A DNA stretch of 64,000 nucleotides, from NCBI GenBank assembly GCA_037783545.1, contig JBBELK010001409.1, forward strand, positions 320,001 to 384,000. The letters run 5' to 3'. Below the pieces are notes generated by a model. The model made no database searches, was not told the origin of the DNA, and saw nothing but the letters and a program-made list of their open reading frames with translations. This DNA is from Henricia sp. BOLD:AAB3569. Lineage: Eukaryota; Echinodermata; Asteroidea; Spinulosida; Echinasteridae. A program made the translations under genes and the position numbers. Shown here in pieces: positions 52,376 through 63,626 of this stretch (positions within the stretch are counted from its first letter, which is position 1; every line of letters starts with the position of its first letter).

Positions 52376-53390
52376 TTGGGAGAAAAACTGGCCCCATTGC
52401 CACATTTTCATATTTTTTCTTTTAAAAACAAATAAAGCACGGACTTGTCCGACGCGATAACGTGTGCTTTTCCTGTTTGATAACTAAGACGTACGTACAG
52501 GTACCAGACTTCACAGCGCTCGGCTTGAAATATGTTAATAAGCCCTACGTCATAGGTATGCATGGCATAATGACAATGCTTGGAATGCGCTCGGAATTTC
52601 CCGAGCGGATTCAGGAAATGTCCCAAGACGATACTGCAGAGCACGGACGTAGACTGGTTCCCTGTCCTCATAGTACAGTGTATGGCGCCCTCTCTTGGCG
52701 AATGTCGGTGAATGTTGGTTAGCGCGCGGCGGTCAGTGACAAATATCACGCAGTATCGTCTTGCACCAAGACTAGACTTGGCCATGACAATTTACAATTT
52801 TTCCTTTTACAGTGGAAATGTCGATAAATGTTTATAAATCCACTCACGATCTCGGTGTGTAATACTCATTCAAAACCAATCAGGATTTCTATGAAGAGCC
52901 ATAAATGAGCTAGGAACGTATTATTTATGCAAGACCCTATAAAAATTAAAATACTGCGCTGGACTGAAATGCACATAAAATGCATACTGCAAGTGGTTGC
53001 ATTACAATGTGATTTAAACATTAATGAAGTATTTTCAATTCGTAGCGGTGCATGCATTTTTAATACACTTCACTGGCTATGCACAGTACATGTATGGTAG
53101 TTTTAATGACACTGCAGCCACGTACACTGCATAGTAGTGTACACGGCTGAAACAGTGAGGCACAATTTTAATTATTTTTACTGGCAAGACAATATTTGTG
53201 TAACCTTGAAAGATTTCTACCTGTAGCCCTACATTGATTAGCCTGAGTGTCACGATGTGTGTGCTGTGCGTATTTGTTTATGTGTACAATGCGCTTGATC
53301 GCCATATTTTCCAAGAAAAAATTAAAAATTAAAGCACTATTTTGTTTATTCCCTCAACCAGGGAAAAATAAAAATCTGCATACCGAACAA
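52376..53390 (+). repeat. 1015-bp direct repeat, copy 2 (probable original)
   Basis: Same sequence as 51162-52176. Its right end runs without a break into the open frame to 53633, so it looks like the parent copy. Terminal TG...CA and a primer-binding site are absent, arguing against LTRs. Confidence 0.93.
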
Positions 53391-53633
53391 CTGGTTTATT
53401 TTGAGGAAAATTTAAGACTGTTTTTGAGGGTTTGTAGAAAAAAAAACCTTAGCCAGGTGCTAGAAAAGTTACACTGTTTAATAGAGTCCCAGGATCTAGA
53501 ACAGAGAATAATTTACCATAGCAACAGTAATGAATTGCCTTGGCCTAGATACAATCCCAAGCTGTTTATTTGGTCAGGATTAGGCACTCTATACCATAAA
53601 GACCCATCTTCATTATGGGACCATTATTTCTAA
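53362..53633 (+). CDS. Candidate terminal coding exon, product not recognised
   Basis: A pyrimidine-rich tract and CAG precede an open frame of about 90 codons ending at TAA 53631-53633. The protein-like C-terminus contains FEENLRLFLRVCRKKNLSQV, LEKLHCLIESQDLEQRI and WPRYNPKLFIWSGLGTLYH. The mix of charged helices and aromatic residues looks like real coding sequence, but I cannot name the family and found no upstream exons. The acceptor and first ~29 nt are also present in a direct repeat at 52148-52176, so the exon spans a duplication breakpoint. Confidence 0.42.
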
Positions 53634-53758
53634 GCAGCTTGCCCTCAATAGGCTCTTATAACACAGGGAGATTGCTCACTTGAGAGCTTTTCACACTGGA
53701 CAAATTGTGGGATTAAAACAGACAGAGGATACAAACCTGCACCAATTCTGTGCCAGCC

Positions 53759-53993
53759 AATAGACCGTTTCGAATAGCTGCCTTCTTGTGGGGCACAATA
53801 TGTGCAACCATAGGCCATGCATGTCCTCAAGGAACAAAGAAACTGCCCCACACGATACACATGTACCGGTATAAGCAATGGGAGCTGCGTAGCACTGTTA
53901 AACTGTTAAGTTGAGCACTAGTTTTATTTGTTTGCACTATAGTTTTGCCCCACAAGATGGCGGCTATTCGATACGGTCTATACCAAGATTGCT
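53759..53993. mobile_element. MITE with ATAGACCGTTTCGAATAGC ends
   Basis: Left ATAGACCGTTTCGAATAGCT GCC, right GGCTATTCGATACGGTCTAT, both with CTTGTGGGGCA/GCCCCACAAG. A fragment lies at 39405-39490. Confidence 0.85.
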
Positions 53994-54100
53994 TTTGTCT
54001 AGTTCTGTACATGTAGTCAAGTGCTTTTATCAAGGTGCTGCCGAGTACTGAGACAGCAGAGTACCAATAGAGTCTTGGGATCTTGCCAACCGAGTACAAG

Positions 54101-54146
54101 TACACGTACATACGTACACGTACATACGTACACGTACATACGTACA
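54101..54146. repeat. 14-bp tandem repeat TACACGTACATACG, 3 copies
   Basis: Simple GTAC/CGTA-rich array; each unit is itself near-palindromic. Confidence 0.85.
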
Positions 54147-55149
54147 AGTGGAATCCATTCCAGAACTGCCTAAAGGGGTACCGGTATTTACACTATCGCG
54201 GAAAAAATGGCTTTGCGCACACCTGTGCCATTGGTTTGTACAGAAACTGGTTTGCGGCCTATTGCGACGCGCAAAATGTTTTTAGCTGATTCAAAGTTCA
54301 AATATGATGACCGCTGTGCGCTGACCTTTCCAACGCGCAGCCAATGAGGTATAAGAGAAGCCTCAAGTTACCGCAGTAAATTTTCTATTTTGGAAAGATC
54401 GGCGATTGGGACATTATGCAATGCGGCGAGTGCAGCTCGGCAGTGTGATTTTTCCGCAATAGTGTGAACTCCCCTTAAGCCCTAATCCTTGTCTATATAT
54501 ATCTGTACACAACAAGCGAGAATTAAGCTTAAGTGCCAATAGCAAAATATTATCAGGTCAATACTTATACGTATATTGTGGAAGTACCTGTACGTCCACC
54601 GGTATCCCCTTGAACGTACACCCGAGGTGCAAATTGTCACAAGTATTATTACAGGACTTTTCTTTTTCAATCGTGCTTTGTATGTGATTACTCTTAGAGA
54701 AGGCATTAAAAAATGTGTCCTAAATTAACAAATTCTTTCATTACCGTAGATGTAACAGAGAGACAAAAACAGTTGTATACCAAATTTAGAATGATCAAAC
54801 TAGCATCTGAACTGCCTCACCATTTGTTATCACGTCATGATATTTCAAAACCACAGATGATTTTATCAGATGAAAATAAATATCACGATACACGATGATA
54901 TGATACCGTGATTGGCTCGGTGCGTCTGGGGAAAGGTCTAGCAATGAGAGTTTTGCACTATTACAAGGACTAATTGTGGTTTTGATTACATGGGTTGCCA
55001 TGGCAACTAGCTATTGACCATAACTTGGAGTGGTACTCGGTTTGCATTGGGACTGTGTGGCAATGGTGCAGTGTATATCACATTTTCATAAAATATGCCA
55101 ATGAAGGGCAGCAATAGGATACTTACAATTACACAGTGTGTCTAAAGGT

Positions 55150-55540
55150 GTGTTTCTATTGAAAACTATTTACTGGATAATGCCAGAAAAGACGGAAAAT
55201 GCATTCAGTAGAAACAGGTCTTATCCGCTATTTTCCGGTAAATGGCAGAGAGGATTTTCACCGGCATTTTTCTTTTCGAGGAAGGAAAATGCCGGGGAAT
55301 TTATCTGGTAAGTGCCAATAGAAACATGTACCGTTCCACCTGAGTGCGCACACAGGGGAGACAATGTAAACATTTGACTGCACAATGACTGATCCAATGC
55401 ACATGTTTGACTCTAGCATGTGACGTTTATCCGGGAAACTCACATAGCATGACGAAGTCATGCAGGCTTCACTATTTTCCGGATAGAGTGGCTCAGTAGA
55501 AACCTTGTGTTTCCCGCTATTTACCGATGAATGGGTTGAA
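55150..55540. mobile_element. Decayed inverted-repeat element
   Basis: TTTCTATTGAAAACTATTTA with CCGCTATTTTCCGG and later CAGTAGAAACC, GCTATTTACCG, in inverse orientation. Boundaries are uncertain. Confidence 0.45.
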
Positions 55541-56274
55541 AAACAAAACAAAAAAGCTCTAAAACTATTACAATGTACATAATGTACGGTATACCGTACA
55601 CTGCACATACATGTACCAGTACGTGTACAAAGAGTACAAACCGTTTGTGCACAAAAACAAGAACCGATCGATTACGGTGCTTCATATCAAAGTATCAACA
55701 GCGTTTTGCCATGGCAACCACACACTGTGCTTTAAAACAGGGCAGAGATATTGACCACTGGCTGTGTATTTGCTATAGTATAGTGGGTTTATACAATGTA
55801 CATGTAGTATGTACTGCAGACTCTATGTAGGCCTACATACATGTAGCTCTAGTGGAAAGCATTGCTTTAATAAAGACTCGTTCATAAATACCGTATATGA
55901 GACGGTTTACCTATTCCTATTGGTCGAGAATGCATCACATGGGTGTTCTTAAATGGATGCAGACAAGTTTTACATGTATAAACACTTTCCCAAAATTTCA
56001 AAAGTATTCATTTAACAAAATATTAGAACATGTAAACATATTGTTCTAAATGGGGTAAATTTTGAGGCTCACAAAAATCTGGCGAGTTAAAAAATAAAAT
56101 GTTTACTGTAAATTCGAATTGCTTAAAAGCAGGGTTCTTTATCTACATGTAAAATTTACATGTAGCAATTGTGAAACAACTGGAAAATTTATAATCTGAC
56201 TTTACGCCATGTTACTGTAACTTATTGGCCCCTTTATTGTATTTTTGTACGTACAATGTACAATACCATGTCAT

Positions 56275-56445
56275 TTACAGATTTAGACGAGTGTTTAGCA
56301 GAAAACCAAGTTTCCTAACACAGACAAATTGTCTTTAGCAAAACAGGTTACTTACCAACATATGTTCTGATCTGCATTACTTTCGACTGACAACACGAAA
56401 CTCCTAAGCAATATTTTTTGCTAAGCAATAGCATGAAATCGCCCC
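56275..56445. mobile_element. MITE, GGGGCCAATTTCATAAAGC family, diverged
   Basis: GTGTTTAGCAGAAAACCAAG at the left; TTGCTAAGCAATAGCATGAA ATCGCCCCT at the right. Confidence 0.6.
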
Positions 56446-56895
56446 TTATTCCCCCTTTCCAGTAGTTATTCAATTACAGGCACCTGCCCTTAGCTTAGTT
56501 CACATGCCTGCCACAACCCAGCTAATTCGACAATGACAAATTACATCTACCGGTACGCTTCATAAGAATAAAAAAGGAATATGCGACAAGCAGTGAATAA
56601 TGGATACATGGAATGCACAAAGCTTGACTTTTGACATTCAAAATCCTGACTAGATCAGATTATGAGAGGTAATTTTTTGCACGTTCCCACATATGTCCAT
56701 TATAATAAATGTACATGTATTCCAACTACCTGCATGTATACGAAGTCCGGTAAACAAGCACTACACATGTACAGTACACGAACAAAAATGATGGACTTGG
56801 GCAAAGAAATATCTCTGGTTTTTTATTAAGGATCGAGTCGGCTCAAAAAATGATGCAGCGACAGCTTTTCTTTCTTTTTTATCTCTTATCACCAT

Positions 56896-57008
56896 GAGCA
56901 ACTAACAATGGAAATTAGGCACACACCATTGTTAATAACAATGGAAATTGGGCACACACCATTGTTAATAACAATGGTGTGTGCCCAATTTCTATTGTTA
57001 GTTGCTTA
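56896..57008. repeat. Palindrome of repeated AACAATGGAAATTGGGCACACACC units
   Basis: Two direct units of AACAATGGAAATTRGGCACA CACCATTGTTAAT are followed by one inverted unit ending TCTATTGTTAGTTGCT, so the whole is a foldback with one extra direct copy. Confidence 0.88.
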
Positions 57009-57172
57009 TAGTGTGTCTGACCAAGCACAGGTTGCACAATCTATACAGCAAACGTATTGAGTTCAAACAGCACTAGAAAGCATTAAAATAATTTTAAAAA
57101 TTAAGACTAAGGGAAAAAATCTCTGATTTGGATATCTTGCAGTATTGGAGGTTGGAAAACTACTGTGTAGAG

Positions 57173-57243
57173 CCCTTGCACGGGCAGCCATGACAGGAGA
57201 CAGTTACATTGTTACTGTGCGTCATACACAAGGAGGCACCTTA
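57173..57243. mobile_element. AGCCATGACAG MITE, copy 4 (fragment)
   Basis: CCCTTGCACGGGCAGCCATG through GCGTCATACACAAGGAGGCA only. Confidence 0.65.
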
Positions 57244-57677
57244 ACCCTGTTGTTCCTAAGGCGAATCTGAAGAAACTATTTTATCAACTTCCAAAATCTG
57301 ATCACTTACCGATGTGGTTCACTCAAATTTCTCAAGACCCGACACGAAGCGTAAAGGTAACATGACTAGCTGTCATCTACGCTATTTATTAACTGATTTC
57401 AATGATTAATATCGCAGACTGTGTGTCAACCAAACAAAAATAGACCCAGTTGTTCCCGACAGGATCGACATTTATGTCACGATGGACGAATGATAAAGAG
57501 GGCTTTTGTTAGCATTGATTTCATTTGAATTTTTCCTCGACGAACCAGTTGACGTCAAGTGGTGTTTGTTGGAGTGTTATGTCAAGTTATGTACACAGCT
57601 GTGGGCATGGGTGACAAGGGGTTGGGGTGGGTGGGTTGGAAGGCAGGGTACACACTCGTTCCCTAACCCCACCCTGT

Positions 57678-58080
57678 TAAGCCCTGTCCGCATTGGACGT
57701 TTTTGGAAAAACTTACCGAGCTGATGGGTACTTTTCCCATTTTACCATAAGTCCAATGCAGACAGCCCAGGACATTTTCCTCTCAGTAACTTCCCCCCCC
57801 CCTTCATTCCAGTGGCTACCTTTCCTAGCCAACTGCTGCCCAAGAAAATTGACCAGGTAACTTTTCCCGAGACGATAAGTCGAATGCGGACACATTGAGT
57901 CCAGGCCGTGAAGGTCATACTGTGAAGGGGACACTGCGCATGCTCTCTCACTTTCTCGGTAAAAAGGTTCCCGTGTTGAAAAGTCCAAATGCAGACAGCA
58001 GTAAAATTTAGCAATTTTTCATTTTACCATCATCTCGGTAAAACCTTCCGAAAAACAAGGCCAATGCGGATACGGCTTTA
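57678..58080. mobile_element. ~400-bp MITE with AAGCCCTGTCCGCATTGGAC ends
   Basis: Left AAGCCCTGTCCGCATTGGAC and TTACCGAG; right CTCGGTAAAACCTTCCGAAA and CCAATGCGGATACGGCTTT. Fragments at 61030-61110 carry TCTCGGTAAAACCCCCGAAA. Confidence 0.82.
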
Positions 58081-58284
58081 GAGAGGAGACATTTTTAATA
58101 TGAAAGAGAGTAAAGTATTAACTAGCATAGCAATGCCGCAATGCATCGCTGTTACATGTACCGTATCTACGAGACAACATTCCTTTTCTGTAAACAAGTT
58201 CAAACATCGATTTGATTCAGGTTTGTATGGCAAATGAATGTAAACCAGCAAGCCAATAGCCTTTCGTTCTTTGCACAAAAAGCC

Positions 58285-58720
58285 AGTGCATAGTTCCGAT
58301 TTTGCCTAGTTAACCCCGCCCCCTTGGATATTGTTGCTATGGCTCACACGCTATTGTCAAAAATGGCGACACACAACGCACAAAGCAATGGGACTTTCAA
58401 CGGAAAGCACAGATTCATTGAAGAAAACTCAAAGGTATTCATGTTTCAGGGTCGACAGTTATCTTAGAACACACTGAGTAAAGGGCCAGTAATACAGGGA
58501 TATCATATCATCACGAAATATAGCTTTCGTACCTTTGAACAACGAAACGACCGGCCTTGAAACCAAAAATTCACCCGGATCGTCGCATACAACACTGTAC
58601 AAATTGTATGGGGCCGGCAGAACATATCGCGTGATCATGTTGTTGTGAGCGTACAGTGCACTTTGACCTACATGTATGTGGGTGACATCTGCTATGGTCG
58701 GCGGGTTCGGTTGATTGACA
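58285..58720 (+). mobile_element. TIR element with promoter-like ends, copy 2
   Basis: Matches 2536-2987 closely from TGCATAGTTCCGA through GGTTGATTGACA but lacks the right terminal inverted repeat. Its 34-codon frame is 58363-58467, the same length as in the other copies. Confidence 0.78.
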
Positions 58721-58769
58721 TATCTTTTCTTACCTTGCCATTTGTATGTCTTACAATGTTTTCGTGCGC

Positions 58770-59215
58770 ATTATTAGCTGTTCGGGATTAGTTATCCCAC
58801 AAGCGCAAGTGAAATACGGCATAATGTGTAGTGTGTCGGCCACTCTGCCTCCCATATCCCACAGGGGTATGGGAGGCAGACGCACTACATATGGGACGCA
58901 GGTGCACTACATTATGGAGTATTCCACTAGCGCAAGTGGGATAATTTACGAATTTATATAAATAATCTCTTTAAGCAAACTTGATGCACTAATAATGCGC
59001 ATACTCTGCAATACACGTGCAGGCTGAGAATCACACATACCGGTACATGTACATTGTAACAAGCCACATCAGACGCACACGCGTCACGTTAGTCGTATGA
59101 ATTGGCAGTAGTGTATTATACAGCTCTGCAGCATGGGGACGCAGTTACACCATGGTGCATTAAGCAGAGTGCAATATGAGAATCGGAAGAGGTACATGTA
59201 TACATTATCACACTG
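58770..59215. mobile_element. Inverted-repeat element family C, copy 2 (opposite orientation)
   Basis: TTATCCCACAAGCGCAAGTG and CACTAGCGCAAGTGGGATAA form the hairpin. An extra inverted CATATCCCA/TGGGAGGCAG stem sits inside. The GC-rich tail is shared with 34000-34250. Confidence 0.72.
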
Positions 59216-59299
59216 TTGGTTGCCATAGATCCACCAATCAGAACCACAGATTCAAGTTTGCTTGAAGATAATTGTACATTTCATTTCCCAGTTATTTAT

Positions 59300-60110
59300 A
59301 TATTCATTCCCATCAAAAATATGCTTAGTAGTATTCACCTTATTTAACTAAAAATCTGCTTAACGCAAAATTACGAGCTTATTCCTGCGAGGTCCCACTC
59401 AACGGTACTTCAATGTACTTAAAATCCACAGTGCGGTACACCGATTATTAAAACTAAAAGACTCACCAATGACGTACGCCGTAATCCTCCTTAATTCCGT
59501 TTTGATTGAACGTGTCTATTCTTCTTGTACTCTTCCCAGTCAATGCCAAATTAAAACGGTAGAGCGTCTATTATCTCACTGGCTTAGAACAGACAATGCA
59601 CTGTCCTATCTGCCGAGAAAAGAACAGAGATACGGTACGCACATAAATATGCTATACTAATTTCATAAGGCTAGCAGATCGGCGTAAAGTTACCATGGAA
59701 ATGGACTGAAACAGACGTGTGCACACAGACATACATACATACATGTACAAAAACAGCTTTTGAAAAAAAATTTAACAACCAAAATTATTGTGACGTCAAC
59801 TCAGTGTGCAAGTGTCTACCGTACCAGTAGATATTCCCCAAGGATAAACAAATGTATCATGTGGATGCACATTTTCTTCTTCAATTCTTACAAATTTTAA
59901 ACAAGGCTCCAGGAACTTCTTAGAAATAAAATTCCAAGACTTTCATTTCAAAAGTAACAAAACCCATGACCTGATGACCCTTTTAGTTGGCCGCCATCGT
60001 CAACCTTATCATTCGCCATTTGTATTGCGTACAGTGTGCACGGAGATTTCTCAACAAACCCAATTTTCTGTCGGCGTTGAATAGGACCGCAACTGATCAA
60101 AGTGACGAAT
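59300..60110. other. Non-coding stretch, nothing resolved
   Basis: AT-rich, short open frames only, one minor CATACATACATACATG run near 59735. Confidence 0.45.
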
Positions 60111-60149
60111 TCAAAGTTTGGTATGGTGCCTGATCACCAGAAAACAAAC

Positions 60150-60285
60150 AAACTTGTGCTCAGCTAACTGAGCATCTGTCTGGCAGAGGTCTCCGATTCA
60201 AATCCTGATAAGGCCCGTATTTGTTTCCCCATACCAAGTTCAGTTGTTTCATTTTAATGGTGATTGAGTACCATCATAATGCATA
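60150..60285 (+). mobile_element. tRNA-derived SINE, plus strand, diverged copy
   Basis: GTGCTCAGCTAACTGAGCAT, CCGATTCAAATCCTGATAAG, and the tail CAGTTGTTTCATTTTAATGG TGATTGAGTACCAT, matching the SINE at 49122-49262. Confidence 0.78.
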
Positions 60286-60289
60286 CATG

Positions 60290-61570
60290 AAGTTACTTTG
60301 TTTAATTGTGTTCCTGTGCAACACCAGGAGAAAGATTGGTTTTGTAGGGAAAACCTGATGTACTGTACATGTCTTGCAACATTGTACAGTATATAAATGC
60401 GAATGTACAAGTGTATTTTGAAGTACCTACATGTACTGCATAATCTGTTAATATTTTGCCCGCGTACATTTTAGTCGCGATGTCCGACAAATCAGCAGCC
60501 TTGAGCAATTTATTTTAACATACTATGTAGAGCTGCTTAGTATGCATGCTGCACACAGCAAAATCTCGTTAAATCAGACCTTAAGAGAATTACAGGTACA
60601 CTGAACGCAATCTGAAATTTTTACGATTATAGAATTGCACACAAAAAGGGGAGTGGGGGGAGGGTGGGTGGGGTTGCAGTTTAAATATTCTGCTATGATA
60701 CCGGTAGCACCAAAACACACAGAATGAATGGGGCTTAGGGTACAAAATTAAATTCTAAAATTTTGACTAAAATTTTAGACATGTACTAATGGTACAAACA
60801 GAAATTTTAGACTGTTTTTTTTCCAGCTTAGTCTAATTCTAAGGTTTCATTTCTCATTATGAAGGAGGAGGCCCTGTTTTGACACTCTACTTGGAGGGGC
60901 AGTGCGGGTGTTGAGTTTCACCTAAACCAATCCAATTTGGCCTGGCCGGGAACACTTTCTGGGATCAACCAAGCCTTTCGTGGATTTCCTATGTATTTGT
61001 GGAAATGACGTCTAAAGATGCATTCGCATTGGAAACACGTGTAAAGCCATTTCTCATCGTCTCGGTAAAACCCCCGAAAAACAAGTCCAATGAGGACACG
61101 GCTTTAGACACTAGCACATTTCACGATACCATATTTTTGGCTAAATAATATAACACAGCAAGTTTGGGAGTTTACCAACAATGTACTTTTTGTCAAAATC
61201 CCTGTAAATTTCACCGCAAAAAGTCTACTGCAGACATGGTTTTAGAATACACACGCAGATATGAGATAATGAGATAAATACCCACTTGGGATGGTGAAAA
61301 TTACACGTGTGATAAGAATATGTAGGTCTCTGTTCATTGACGACACCTGCGACCCTACGGTAACTCACTAACTGTAATTACATTGTAGGCTATACTGTTT
61401 AATTGGAAAAACAGCCCCCAAATTAGTCTTACAGTTCCAACTCAATGGAAAACATTGATTGTACTGATGCATGCAATCTCCAAAATTATAAAAACTTATA
61501 TTTTTACAATTTTACTTAGGTACTTTTACTGTTTAACACCGGACCATAAAGTCTACACAATGCATACATG
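60290..61570. other. Non-coding stretch with one MITE fragment
   Basis: Holds the fragment at about 61030-61110 related to 57678-58080 and otherwise AT-rich sequence with TACATGTA words. Confidence 0.45.
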
Positions 61571-61571
61571 A

Positions 61572-61800
61572 TGTACATGTAGTTCCGAGATTGCCCAATT
61601 AACCCCGCCCCCTTGGATATTGTTGCTATGCCTCACACGCTAGATCGTCAAAATGGCGACACACACTGCACAAACCAATGGGACTTTCAACGGAAAGCAC
61701 AGATTCATTGGAGAAAACTCAAAGGTATTCATGTTTCAGGGCCGACAGTTACTGTAGCACGCACAAGTTTAGTAAAAGGCCAGTGATACAGAGATGTCAT
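61572..61800 (+). mobile_element. TIR element with promoter-like ends, copy 3 (truncated)
   Basis: Begins GTAGTTCCGAGATTGCCC, keeps the GC box and the ATGGCGACACAC segment (frame 61653-61757), and stops matching after GATGTCATATCA. Confidence 0.75.
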
Positions 61801-62179
61801 ATCAGTTTTCGATACTGGAGAGATTTTTTTTGTTTCATTTTAATTGCGTAGAAAAAAATATTTTAATAAACCAAATTTAGCAAAATTATTTGTGTGCGTG
61901 TTGGTGATTAATCAATGTAATAAATAAGATAATACAAAGGTGCAAGGATTTGCCTAGTTGTTTTTATTTGCCGTTTCTCAACATTTTATCCCCAAAAAAG
62001 GACACCAAAATGTGACATTTTTTCATGACTCCAATGAATCCAATGGAAAAGGAATACTGCTACCTTTAATTCAACTTTCTTTGTGTGATTATTATTACCT
62101 GGCATCATCCTCTTCAAGCAACCCAAAATCAGAAAAGTCCAATGAACGATCTCTCCTCACCATTAAAATAAAATCATAC

Positions 62180-63158
62180 TAACGTATGTAACTTATGGTG
62201 TCCTCAGATGTTACGTACGTTAATGAGATCGTCCGGCAGATAAAATAAGACAATAAATACCTTTTATTTTTACAGTTAAACTGGGAATGGTTCAAGTGAA
62301 AACAAAGTGCATTCCCAACCTTAACTATTTTTATTATTTGTGAAATCTTGAGAATTTCTTGAAAACACCCGGCTTCGTGTCCACTTCGTTACGTACGTTA
62401 AACCTGCCGTGATTACTGAAGTGTTCTGCTGGTTCGCGGCGCCATGTCTATACATACAATGGCCACCAGTTGTGTACATGTTTAATGCATGCATTAATAA
62501 TCCAGCTTGATCGGGAACGAGGATAGAGGTCATAACCTTTGTGGTGTCCTTGCACGGGGAAAGAGGTTACGTACGTTTTGGACACACACACTGTTCCTGC
62601 CAATTACGAAAAATCATGGGGTAAACGAGCCCATCGGGCATTATTTTTTCTAGAGATTGCAAGGCAAGATACTGTTTCATCTTTTTCACGCAAAATTTGT
62701 TGTGTACGATCTCTTTTTTTAGTTTTTGTTGTTGATTTTGTTAGGTGAGGCGCCACGATGTATCGTGTCTCAATGTTACAAACGATATATGCCTCTAGGC
62801 CTACATGACCTCAAAGTAAACGTTAAATAACGAATTCAGTGCAGTTTTTCCCTTTTGGAATAATGAATTTATTAATCAATGAACTTTTTATTGATTTCAA
62901 ACAAAGTTTTTATGAACATATATGAAATTAACTCAGCTGCATTATCTGAAACAAATAGTTTTATTTGTACATTTAACGTACGTAACGGTGTCCTTTTTAC
63001 TTCGTAATGCTACTCAAATTCTGAAAACATCCGAATGCTCCAATGTTTAGTATGTATTGTGCTTCAGTAAAACATGCACCTATGAGATAAAAATCTGGAG
63101 AAAACTGTTCCTTTCTATGATAACCATACACTTTGAGGACACCATGTTACATACGTTA
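62180..63158. repeat. Dispersed TAACGTACGTAAC palindromes paired with GGTGTCC
   Basis: Copies at 62180-62192, 62210-62223, 62388-62401, 62566-62578, 62974-62986 and 63146-63158. GGTGTCC (or inverse GGACACC) lies within about 0-25 bp of most of them. The sequence between is unrelated. Confidence 0.7.
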
Positions 63159-63552
63159 TATACGCAACTCCACAAGTTTTCTGTCTAAATATATGTACTT
63201 GCCTTGAATGAACTATCTCCAACTTTTTAACATGACTTCCAGAAGGGTTAATCATGCCAATAGACATGTTGCCATTGTTCTTCAAAGCAGTTCATTTTTT
63301 GCCATGTGTGTCACACTTTCTGCACCCAGTATCATAAACAGACAATTCATAAAAATTTGCTTTCTCGCTTTGAAACCAAAAATGTACCCCCCGCCCCCTC
63401 CCCGTACGCGATATTTTTTTCCGTACCACATATTCGCTATGGGTCTTCATCGATTGGTGCATTGTAAATGAATATTCATATTTTCTATATAGCGCCTCCA
63501 AGAGTTATTAAATAAAAGGATATAAGAAAGAAAATTGAAGAGTTTGTCGAGC

Positions 63553-63626
63553 CGTTTGATAGCCTAGTGGTTAAGACGTAGTGCTATCAATCGAGAGATT
63601 GCAGGTTCGAATCTCCTATCGAATCT
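63553..63626 (+). tRNA. tRNA-like sequence (tRNA pseudogene, SINE head, or unusual tRNA)
   Basis: Good A box TAGCCTAGTGGTTAAGA and B box GGTTCGAATC. Acceptor ends TTTGATA/TATCGAA pair over 7 bp with one wobble. The T stem and anticodon stem are not clean, so function and identity are uncertain. Confidence 0.4.

Noticed and set aside
51194-52785. Identical 125-codon minus-strand frames in the two 1015-bp repeats
   Set aside because: Identity reflects the recent duplication; the frame crosses a MITE hairpin and is not conserved for coding reasons.
51162-53390. Direct repeats considered as LTRs
   Set aside because: Ends are not TG...CA, the 199-bp interior has no primer-binding site or coding sequence, and one copy runs into an exon.
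54713-54898. Plus-strand frame with DVTERQKQLYTKFRMIKLAS
   Set aside because: Slightly protein-like, but no acceptor or donor at useful positions and it ends in a repeat-like ATCACGATA stretch.
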